Shown here one piece after another: positions 1 through 4,248 of a stretch of DNA of 5,199 nt. Each line of letters opens with the position of its first letter. The stretch's first letter is position 1. The position numbers and the translations under genes are program-made. This DNA comes from Microcaldota archaeon. Its GTDB lineage: Archaea; Micrarchaeota; Micrarchaeia; Micrarchaeales; CABMGC01. Location: assembly GCA_028866975.1 (NCBI GenBank), contig JAGWHG010000050.1, positions 1 to 5,199 of the forward strand. The letters run 5' to 3'. The notes beneath the pieces are model-generated. The model had not been told where the DNA came from. It did not search any database and saw only the letters and a program-made list of their open reading frames with translations.

Positions 1-428
1 CTTGGCAAAAGGCAACCCTAAGGTTGCCACTCAGACTCCCCCCATCGTGCTTTCGCACAGTGTGGAGTTTGCGCGCCTGCTGCACGCCGTAGCGCTAGGG
101 CCCTTGTCTCAGTGCCCTTCTCGGGGCTCATACTCCCATATCCCCTACAGGTCAAAGGTATGGTGGGCCATTACCCCGCCATCTGCCTGATCTGACGCAG
201 TCTCATCGTGGGGCGGTGGCGCTGCAATTTGCGCTCCTTTAGACTAAAAATCCTTCCAGATATCTTAGTCTATGGCGTATTAGCCACAATTTCTCGTGGT
301 TGTCCGCCTCCCCATGGTAGATTGACTACGCGTTACTGAGCCGTGTGCCGCCCAACGAAGCCGTTGAGCAAGACTTGCATGGCTGTCGGAATCTGATAGC
401 AGTTCCCTCCAGCAGCATCGACTGGAGT
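1..428 (-). rRNA. rrs: 16S ribosomal RNA, 5' portion (partial)
   Basis: Small-subunit rRNA, read on the minus strand, with its 5' end at about 428 and its 3' part beyond the left edge. The reverse complement shows archaeal landmarks in order: a helix 1 region (405-428) like the archaeal start TTCCGGTTGATCC, CATGCAAGTC (372-381), GGCGGACAACC near 302-312, GGCACTGAGACAAGGGCCC (about 98-117), and TACGGCGTGCAGCAGGCG (about 73-91). About 428 of some 1,500 nt are present. Departures from the archaeal consensus in stems are mostly compensatory: CCAGT/GCTGG replaces CCGGT/GCCGG in helix 1, and GCGC-TACG-GCGT replaces GCCC-TACG-GGGC. This argues for a functional, divergent gene and not a decayed copy. 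The 5' end is placed by alignment to the consensus and could be off by a few bases. A short open frame across 2-190 on the plus strand is only antisense to this gene. Confidence 0.97.
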
Positions 429-520
429 TATTCATGTCGATGTGTTGGAAAAGTACAGTTTATAGTCTGTCGACTTAACTTAAGCAATTGTGCTCCTTGA
501 AATTCCTCAAGACTACATCC

Positions 521-537
521 AACCGCAAAACGCGGTT
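521..537 (-). other. Second leader hairpin (AACCGC stem)
   Basis: A 6-bp stem, AACCGC (521-526) with GCGGTT (532-537) and a 5-nt loop, lies directly 3' of the larger leader hairpin in the rRNA transcript. On the plus strand the stem is followed by T residues (to 540) and resembles an intrinsic terminator. No plus-strand gene ends there, so I read it as leader RNA structure on the minus strand. It could also stop stray plus-strand transcription through the antisense of 16S. Confidence 0.45.
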
Positions 538-605
538 TTTACAGCGCATATGCTCTCAGCGTGGAAAATTCCTAAGGAACTTTGCCGAGGATAAAGCGCT
601 GTAAA
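538..605 (-). other. Predicted pre-16S leader hairpin
   Basis: A perfect 10-bp inverted repeat (TTTACAGCGC at 538-547, GCGCTGTAAA at 596-605) encloses a second helix (CTCAGC 555-560 with GCCGAG 584-589, one G-U in the RNA) and an apical palindrome TTCCTAAGGAA (569-579). On the minus strand these lie between the predicted rRNA start site and the 16S 5' end, so they would form a long imperfect stem at the very start of the pre-rRNA. Both arms are in the leader, so this is not the usual processing stem formed with the 3' trailer. Role in processing or antitermination is inference. Confidence 0.6.
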
Positions 606-626
606 TCTAATAATAGTTGGAATTAG

Positions 627-634
627 TATTTAAA
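627..634 (-). promoter_or_regulatory. TATA box of the rRNA transcription unit
   Basis: The minus strand reads GGTTTAAATAC here, with TTTAAATA matching the archaeal TATA consensus typical of stable-RNA promoters. The usual spacing of about 25 nt puts the start site near 603-606, at the first base of the leader hairpin, giving a leader of about 175 nt before mature 16S. Because TTTAAA is palindromic, the same site reads TATTTAAA on the plus strand and could also serve the gene at 691. Confidence 0.7.
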
Positions 635-661
635 CCTTGCTGAGAATACCTGCACAAAACC

Positions 662-669
662 AATATTAA
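662..669 (+). promoter_or_regulatory. Possible TATA element for the 691 gene
   Basis: An AATATTAA-like stretch is centred about 25 nt upstream of the ATG at 691, which would give a leaderless or nearly leaderless mRNA. This fits the lack of any Shine-Dalgarno match before that ATG. The alternative is the plus-strand reading of the 627-634 box, which would give a leader of about 30 nt. Confidence 0.35.
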
Positions 670-690
670 CCATCACACCGATTAACAAAC

Positions 691-1392
691 ATGGCAAAGC
701 AGACATTTACGCTATCTTATCGGCTCGTCCAAAACGATGCAACGGCAAAGTCGCCCCTGCCAAAGTACGCAGCCCAGGTGATCGAGTTCCCGGGAGTTTT
801 CCTGCAGGGGACAAAGGAGGCGATAAGGCGTGATGCGCCAATGGCAATCACGGAATTTTTCGAGGTGTTTCCAGAACAGAAGGAAAAACTCAAAGACCTC
901 CTAAAGCTTGAGCGTCGCACTGCCCCGCCCTCATGGAATGTAATAGGCGAGGAGAAATTTACAATAGAAGTTGAGATAGCCGAACCACAAATAAAAACAG
1001 CAGGCATGGAAAACGGGGAAAAAGTGAGAATAGGACTGGATGCGCTTTTCGGCGTGAGAAGAAATCCTGCATATGGCAAGTGGTCGGAGAAGGAGACGAA
1101 TTGGTCTGCGGCTGATGATAAGATCATCGAAGAAGTTTTGGGCAAAGGGTCAGTTCCGCTCCCGACGTCACTACGGCACTATGAGGAATCCCTTAAGGGG
1201 GATAGGGTAAGGGATGGCATTGACGCGCTTGCCGTAAAAAAGAATCCTGCATACGGGAAGTGGACAGAGGAGGATACTAACTGGGGGCCTAAGGACGATG
1301 CTTATCTTGCAAGCCTGATGGAAAACAGCACAGGGAGCACGCGCTCATCGCTGCAGGACCTAGAAGACCTGCACAGATCTCTTAAGTACTAA
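691..1392 (+). CDS. Unassigned protein: HicB-like N-terminus plus two NPAYGKW repeats
   Basis: A 233-aa protein that I cannot assign to a named family. Residues about 8-60 resemble the HicB antitoxin-like fold: Tyr/Val-rich strands, then IEFPGVFLQGT (31-41) and a helix (EAIRRDAPMAITEFFEVF), compared with the HicB pattern of a PG-turn, a QG-turn and an EA helix. No HicA-like toxin gene adjoins it, so a toxin-antitoxin role is not supported. Residues 112-150 and 173-210 are two copies of one unit, sharing VR.G(L/I)DAL, NPAYGKW, TNW and a DD pair, with a period of 61 residues. The C-terminal tail (211-233) is Ser/Asp/Leu-rich. No signal peptide or membrane segment is visible. The ATG at 691 has no Shine-Dalgarno match and probably uses a leaderless transcript. 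It is transcribed divergently from the 16S gene and followed by a separate promoter at about 1418. The coding call is firm; the HicB resemblance is a by-eye judgement. Confidence 0.85.
   Translation: MAKQTFTLSYRLVQNDATAKSPLPKYAAQVIEFPGVFLQGTKEAIRRDAPMAITEFFEVFPEQKEKLKDLLKLERRTAPPSWNVIGEEKFTIEVEIAEPQIKTAGMENGEKVRIGLDALFGVRRNPAYGKWSEKETNWSAADDKIIEEVLGKGSVPLPTSLRHYEESLKGDRVRDGIDALAVKKNPAYGKWTEEDTNWGPKDDAYLASLMENSTGSTRSSLQDLEDLHRSLKY
1024..1320 (+). repeat. Internal duplication in the 233-aa gene (two units)
   Basis: Unit 1 is 1024-1140 (residues 112-150) and unit 2 is 1207-1320 (residues 173-210). The protein copies share NPAYGKW exactly and align without large gaps along their length; an 11-base run AATCCTGCATA is identical in the DNA of both. 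Third-position differences elsewhere show the duplication is not recent. The linker (residues 151-172) is not repeated. Confidence 0.85.
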
Positions 1393-1417
1393 AGAGAGTA
1401 CAAAACAATAGTGCACG

Positions 1418-1425
1418 CTTAAATA
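1418..1425 (+). promoter_or_regulatory. TATA box for the 1455-2007 gene pair
   Basis: CTTAAATA lies about 33 nt before the ATG at 1455, predicting a start near 1447 and a very short leader. It is followed by a small inverted repeat CGGC-AA-GCCG (1428-1437). A GTGA at 1447-1450, four bases before the ATG, could serve as a Shine-Dalgarno if transcription starts further upstream. Confidence 0.5.
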
Positions 1426-1454
1426 ATCGGCAAGCCGACCACCTTTGTGAGCAA

Positions 1455-1787
1455 ATGGCAAAGCTGAAAAAGAGTGGAAAAGTCGAATTAACGCTACAGA
1501 TATACATCAAGAACGATGATCTCCCAAAGGACAATCCGGACTATCTTGGGATAGTGCGAAAAACCCTGCCTTCAATACAGGTGGGAAATATCGACTACGT
1601 AAGGTACATCACCCCGCTGCTCGCCAAAGCGTCAATGAAGCTTGAGGCAAAGGCCCAGACGAAGAACGGATTTACAAAAGAATCCAATGCGTTCTTCAAG
1701 GAGTTTGTCAGAGACAAATGCCCATATGGCGTAACGTTGGTAAGCGAAGAAAACTTCGTTGTAGACTTGTCAAGCAAGAGGAAATAG
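1455..1787 (+). CDS. Conserved-looking small protein of unknown function (110 aa)
   Basis: I do not recognise this protein. It is 110 residues, Lys-rich (MAKLKKSGK at the start and SSKRK at the end), with a predicted strand (VELTLQIYI, 10-18), a Pro/Asp turn (DDLPKDNPDY), a mixed central part, and a helix (ESNAFFKEFVRDKC, 76-89) leading to a strand pair (YGVTLVSEENFVVDL). The alternation suggests a small cytoplasmic alpha/beta domain; there is no signal peptide or membrane helix. The single Cys is at 89, so a zinc ribbon is excluded. The ATG at 1455 is chosen because a TATA box lies at 1418 and GTGA at 1447-1450. It ends 7 nt before the next ATG, so the two genes are probably one transcript. 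Codon and base use match the neighbours. A nucleic-acid-binding role would fit its charge but is a guess. Confidence 0.75.
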   Translation: MAKLKKSGKVELTLQIYIKNDDLPKDNPDYLGIVRKTLPSIQVGNIDYVRYITPLLAKASMKLEAKAQTKNGFTKESNAFFKEFVRDKCPYGVTLVSEENFVVDLSSKRK

Positions 1788-1794
1788 TGTACGC

Positions 1795-2007
1795 ATGGTT
1801 GCCAAGATAACCAATTCGGATTTTACTCCGCAGACGATAACAAAGTTCAGGGAGCTTGCGAACAAATACCTGCACGGCGACAAGAGCACGATCCTTCAGA
1901 TCAAGACTCTGATACCAGACAAAGACAAGCAGGAATTCCTTGTCCTGCACTACTCCGATTTCGAGCACGACGGAAAGATTGCATTTCTAAGCGAACTGCG
2001 CAAATAA
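1795..2007 (+). CDS. Small protein of unknown function (70 aa)
   Basis: An unassigned 70-residue protein following the 110-aa gene by 7 nt, hence probably translated from the same mRNA. It has an N-terminal segment rich in Thr and polar residues (ITNSDFTPQTITKF), a likely helix (TKFRELANKYLHG, 15-27), a strand (STILQIKTLI), a charged turn (PDKDKQE), then a strand and a C-terminal segment (EFLVLHYSDFEHDGKIAFLSELRK). No metal-binding cluster, signal or membrane segment is seen. A GAGG at 1778-1781 is 13 nt from the ATG, too far for a good ribosome-binding site, so coupling to the upstream stop is more likely. Its TAA (2005-2007) directly abuts the stop codon of the converging methyltransferase gene, so there is no intergenic base in which to terminate transcription. 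Confidence 0.7.
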   Translation: MVAKITNSDFTPQTITKFRELANKYLHGDKSTILQIKTLIPDKDKQEFLVLHYSDFEHDGKIAFLSELRK

Positions 2008-2619
2008 CTATTCAAGCTCTGCAGAGAAGAGGAATATCCTCTCAAAAAGGCTCTTCACACTCGCAACTTTTCTTACCTTGTATCCTAGTGCCGCACTCTC
2101 ATCAATGAAATCCGGTATAGACCCCAGGCTGCTTTCAACAATCAGAACTTTTGAGGATTTCTTGAGATGCCTCTTTGCCTGTTTTAGGAAATTCAGCGAC
2201 ACCTCTATCCCCTTCTTGCCGCCTTCCCAAGCCCGAAACTCGTCCAGATGCAGCGAGAGGCCGCTTTTAAGGTAGGGTGCATTGAAAATTATGAGGTCAA
2301 ATCTGCCCCTAACTTTTGAGAAGAGGTCTGTGTTTACGAACCTGCATTTCGCCCTAATCAGATCCCCGTTTATCCGTACATTGTCGCGCGCGTTGTCGAT
2401 TGCATTGCGGTTTATGTCTGCGAATGTGACGCTGCGCACGTTCTTAAGCCTTGAGGACACAAGGCCGAGTATGCCCGTGCCCGTCCCCATATCGAGCACA
2501 TCGGCATTCCTAAACGGCTTGAGGGCCTTTTCGATGTGCTTTGCAGCAAGAACCGAATCATCGCCTGGCTCATACACGGTGTACTTCTTGAGGATCTTTA
2601 GCCCCCTATAATCTATCAT
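2008..2619 (-). CDS. HemK2/Mtq2-type protein N5-glutamine methyltransferase (probable release-factor methylase)
   Basis: A class I SAM-dependent methyltransferase of 203 aa, the normal length for the archaeal/eukaryotic HemK2 (N6AMT1, Mtq2) group. That group methylates the Gln of the GGQ motif in class I release factors, usually with the activator Trm112. Visible motifs: the N-terminal VYEPGDDS (15-22) diagnostic of this subgroup, SAM motif I VLDMGTGTGILG (41-52), the acidic residue after strand 2 in FADIN (66-70), NTDLF (96-100), the catalytic-loop equivalent FNAPYL (112-117), WEGGKKG (131-137) and a C-terminal ESSL strand (162-165). The catalytic motif in the family is usually NPPY; here the second residue is Ala. 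The ATG at 2619 keeps the full YRGLKI...YEP N-terminus expected for the family. No Shine-Dalgarno is present. No trm112 or release factor gene lies in the window. The release-factor substrate is inferred from the family; small-molecule or other protein substrates cannot be excluded. Confidence 0.88.
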   Translation of the reverse strand: MIDYRGLKILKKYTVYEPGDDSVLAAKHIEKALKPFRNADVLDMGTGTGILGLVSSRLKNVRSVTFADINRNAIDNARDNVRINGDLIRAKCRFVNTDLFSKVRGRFDLIIFNAPYLKSGLSLHLDEFRAWEGGKKGIEVSLNFLKQAKRHLKKSSKVLIVESSLGSIPDFIDESAALGYKVRKVASVKSLFERIFLFSAELE

Positions 2620-2696
2620 CTATATACATAGGGAAATTGGGCTTTTAGAATTAGTGGAACAGTCCGATTGACCCTGACTGCCGTTATTTCACATCA

Positions 2697-2704
2697 TTTA
2701 AATA
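2697..2704 (+). promoter_or_regulatory. TATA box between divergent genes (methyltransferase and 81-aa gene)
   Basis: CATTTAAATAGC contains TTTAAATA, a strong archaeal TATA match. On the plus strand it predicts a start near 2728 and a leader of about 45 nt for the gene at 2774. Read on the minus strand (TATTTAAA) it could drive the methyltransferase with a start near 2672. The 154-bp gap around it (2620-2773) contains no RNA gene that I can recognise. Confidence 0.5.
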
Positions 2705-2764
2705 GCTTGCCGAACAGACGATATGTTGCGGCCATACCAGATTTGCTTTTGGATAGTTGCATAT

Positions 2765-2768
2765 GGTG
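2765..2768 (+). promoter_or_regulatory. Shine-Dalgarno GGTG fixing the 2774 start
   Basis: GGTG, part of the archaeal GGAGGTGATC complement of the 16S 3' end, lies five bases before the ATG at 2774. An in-frame TAA at 2771-2773 rules out any upstream start. The Shine-Dalgarno agrees with a leadered mRNA from the TATA box at 2697. Confidence 0.5.
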
Positions 2769-2773
2769 TCTAA

Positions 2774-3019
2774 ATGGCAAGAACCGTTCTAAAGCCTCCG
2801 GCGAATGTTGTAAAGATAGAGGAGGCCAAGGAATGCCAGATACTTATCCGAAAAGTCGAGAAGGGCGACATAGCTGCAAGCTGGAACTTCATCAACTTCT
2901 ACAGCGCGCGCAAGCAGCATAGGGTCCTTAGGGAAAACGGCATAAAGGACATCAAGACCTTCATAGAGTTTGCCGCAATGCAGGCAGAAAAATACGTTTT
3001 CACTACCTCGAAAAGATAG
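2774..3019 (+). CDS. Small basic protein of unknown function (81 aa)
   Basis: An unassigned protein of 81 residues, predicted mostly helical: EEAKECQILIRKVEKG (16-31), AASWNFINFYSARKQHRVLREN (34-55) and IKTFIEFAAMQAEKYVF (60-76), with a basic tail TTSKR. One Cys, no metal cluster and no signal peptide. The start is secure because a stop codon sits just before the ATG and GGTG is spaced five bases away. The gene is alone on its transcript and its TAG abuts the stop of the converging endonuclease dU gene with no base between. A plus-strand frame over 2668-2922 overlaps it but has no family-like features and is treated as a shadow. The basic helical composition would suit RNA or DNA binding; that is only a suggestion. 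Confidence 0.72.
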   Translation: MARTVLKPPANVVKIEEAKECQILIRKVEKGDIAASWNFINFYSARKQHRVLRENGIKDIKTFIEFAAMQAEKYVFTTSKR

Positions 3020-3565
3020 TTAGAGCGAGCCGCTGGATTCTCCTTTTGAAACGCCGCTTGCGACAATGTGGCCAAGCCTGAGAAGTTCGATTGATTTGGG
3101 GACAAACTTCTTTATCTCGGAAATCGGCATCCCGATGCTCTGGACATAGAAGCCTTCTATCTTGTTGAGCGACGTGTCTTTTGAAATCGAATTGAATACT
3201 GCAATTCTGTTCCTGTCGGAATATTTCTTTACCGCCTTTAGCATAAGGGTTCTTCTCGGCCTCTTCCTTGTTATTGCGATCAGCGGAATCTTAAGGGTCT
3301 TGTGCACCAGCGGCATGTCGACCAAGTTTATGCCGCCGAGGCTGATGCCGTTGAGCGCAATCAGTTTTATCTGGTCTTTGAACCTTGACTTCTTTATAGA
3401 TTTGAGCAGCATCGAAGTGGCATCATCACCGTCAACGCTTACTTTAAACGAGAGTGCCCCCTCGACCGTCCCATCCCTTCCCATCAGGCAGACGACGATC
3501 ACTTTCTTGTCCTTTCTAGTGAAGGAACCGTCCTCGACAGCAAGGATTCTTATCCCACTTTTCAT
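3020..3565 (-). CDS. DUF99/UPF0215 family protein, endonuclease dU-like
   Basis: A 181-aa member of the archaeal DUF99 (UPF0215) family, named endonuclease dU in Pfam and related in fold to endonuclease V; the proposed role is cleavage of deaminated (uracil- or inosine-type) DNA. Motifs in order: GIRILAVEDGSF (4-15), where the family has IDDGPF; VEGALSFKVSVDGDDAT (34-50); LNGISLGGINLVD (71-83), where the family has a Gly-rich GFNVVD loop; IPLIAITRKRP (93-103); GFYVQSIG (138-145); and the C-terminal LGHIVASGVSKGESSG (164-179). Acidic residues at 11, 45, 47, 48 and 83 are retained. I choose ATG 3565 over the in-frame TTG at 3586 because the family begins at the KxGIR segment, and a TATA-like TTATTTAG at 3591-3598 lies about 29 nt before that ATG, giving an almost leaderless mRNA. 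It follows the 99-aa gene on the same strand by 44 nt. Confidence 0.9.
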   Translation of the reverse strand: MKSGIRILAVEDGSFTRKDKKVIVVCLMGRDGTVEGALSFKVSVDGDDATSMLLKSIKKSRFKDQIKLIALNGISLGGINLVDMPLVHKTLKIPLIAITRKRPRRTLMLKAVKKYSDRNRIAVFNSISKDTSLNKIEGFYVQSIGMPISEIKKFVPKSIELLRLGHIVASGVSKGESSGSL

Positions 3566-3590
3566 CGTAACAGAATTGCAAAACAAAGAC

Positions 3591-3598
3591 TAAATAAC
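3591..3598 (-). promoter_or_regulatory. TATA-like box for the endonuclease dU gene
   Basis: The minus strand reads TTATTTAG, centred about 29 nt before ATG 3565. This spacing favours a leaderless transcript starting just before that codon and argues against the upstream TTG at 3586, which would fall before the start site. Read-through from the 99-aa gene is also possible. Confidence 0.4.
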
Positions 3599-3609
3599 GT
3601 CCAGCGCCC

Positions 3610-3909
3610 CTAATTGCGTACCAGCAACCTTAGCGGCCCCATATGCATTATCGCCGCATTGTCCTTCTGCCTGCCGACAATCTTGAACCTGACATCCTTT
3701 CTCTCTAATCTGGGAACAACGTCTGCCGGCACTACATATCGTGAATTGCCTTTACCACTGCTTCTGGCGAAATGGAAAGCGTTCCTATCCCTAGATTTGG
3801 ATTCCAGCGTCGCCTCGACGAGACTCTTAAAATATTTCGCCTCATCCTGTTTTGTGAGTTCGATGACGTAGTATGCGGGTGTTTTTCGATTTTTCGTGGC
3901 TTTTGTCAT
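3610..3909 (-). CDS. Basic 99-aa protein of unknown function
   Basis: I do not recognise this protein. It is 99 residues and strongly basic, with a Lys/Arg-rich start (MTKATKNRKT), a strand (AYYVIELT, 12-19), a helix (QDEAKYFKSLVEATLESKS, 21-39), a basic Gly/Ser loop (ARSSGKGNSRYVV), then VRFKIVGRQ (73-81) and a hydrophobic C-terminus (HMGPLRLLVRN). The pattern of a basic loop between strands resembles small nucleic-acid-binding proteins but matches no family I can name. The ATG at 3909 is preceded by GAGG with a two-base gap (weak as a Shine-Dalgarno) and by a TTTAAA box at 3937-3942 on the minus strand. It lies 44 nt after rpoL and 44 nt before the endonuclease dU start, all on the minus strand, so the three may be co-transcribed. 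Confidence 0.72.
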   Translation of the reverse strand: MTKATKNRKTPAYYVIELTKQDEAKYFKSLVEATLESKSRDRNAFHFARSSGKGNSRYVVPADVVPRLERKDVRFKIVGRQKDNAAIMHMGPLRLLVRN

Positions 3910-3936
3910 TTCCTCAAATAACTATCTTTAGTCTGG

Positions 3937-3942
3937 TTTAAA
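3937..3942 (-). promoter_or_regulatory. TATA box for the 99-aa gene
   Basis: The minus strand reads AATTTAAACC, with TTTAAA centred about 30 nt before ATG 3909, predicting a start near 3914 and a leader of only a few bases. It lies in the 44-bp gap after the rpoL stop, so the 99-aa gene need not depend on rpoL transcription. Confidence 0.45.
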
Positions 3943-3953
3943 TTCCCTTTGTA

Positions 3954-4220
3954 CTATTTTTTGGGAATCGCAGATGCGAACTCCTTTATCTCCTCCTGCG
4001 CCTCGTCTATCGCCTTCAAAACAAGGCTCTTTGCGCTCTTCGAGGACTTAACAATTAGCCTAGGCCATCCAAGCTCAGGGTGCTCCTTAGTCGCACTTAC
4101 GAAATCGACGTCCTTGCTTTCCAGTAGCTTGCTCTTTATCAATTCAGGGATCGCCCGATCCATGCCCTCGAACTCGACTATGAGGCTCTTTGACTCATCC
4201 TCTATGATTTTGACTGCCAT
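3954..4220 (-). CDS. rpoL: DNA-directed RNA polymerase subunit L (Rpo11)
   Basis: An 88-aa archaeal Rpo11, counterpart of eukaryotic Rpb11, which pairs with Rpo3 (subunit D) to form the alpha-like assembly platform of RNA polymerase. Visible features: N-terminal strand VKIIEDESKSLIVEFEG (3-19), the dimerisation helix (PELIKSKLLES, 25-35), the DVDFVSATKEHPELGWPRLIVKS stretch (37-59) matching the family's V-F-A-x-HP-x-x-x-P pattern, and a C-terminal Glu-rich helix (VLKAIDEAQEEIKEF). The family's usual H-(T/S)-L-x-N motif at the start of the dimer helix is replaced by RAIPEL, so the copy is divergent. ATG 4220 (MAVKII) is chosen over the in-frame TTG at 4232 because it matches the family N-terminus. 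The upstream TATATATTTATTA tract on this strand gives a short leader. Confidence 0.88.
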   Translation of the reverse strand: MAVKIIEDESKSLIVEFEGMDRAIPELIKSKLLESKDVDFVSATKEHPELGWPRLIVKSSKSAKSLVLKAIDEAQEEIKEFASAIPKK

Positions 4221-4248
4221 TATAACCAACAACTAGCAGATGTATTGG

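Noticed and set aside
2..190. 62-aa open frame on the plus strand
   Set aside because: It lies wholly antisense to conserved 16S rRNA sequence and has no protein-family features.
521..540. Intrinsic terminator for a plus-strand gene (stem followed by T residues)
   Set aside because: No gene ends upstream on the plus strand; the same stem lies in the rRNA leader on the minus strand.
717..1145. 142-aa minus-strand frame opposite the 691 gene
   Set aside because: The plus-strand frame is longer and shows an internal protein-level repeat with third-position drift; the reverse frame is Ser/Phe-rich shadow sequence.
691..1392. HicAB toxin-antitoxin system
   Set aside because: Only a HicB-like N-terminus is seen; no HicA-like basic dsRNA-binding-type small protein lies on either side, and the downstream small proteins lack its conserved His/Gly pattern.
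2078..2611. Plus-strand frames of 65 and 109 aa
   Set aside because: They overlap the methyltransferase, whose motifs are unambiguous on the minus strand.
2620..2773. tRNA or box C/D sRNA in the intergenic gap
   Set aside because: I found no cloverleaf, T-loop GTTC motif or paired C (RTGATGA) and D (CTGA) boxes with suitable spacing.
2668..2922. 84-aa plus-strand frame across the 81-aa gene
   Set aside because: Begins inside the promoter region before the TATA box and has low-quality composition; the 2774 frame has an in-frame stop before its ATG and a Shine-Dalgarno.
3162..3593. 143-aa hydrophobic plus-strand frame that looks like a membrane protein
   Set aside because: It is antisense to the DUF99/endonuclease dU gene; the hydrophobic look comes from reverse-reading charged codons.
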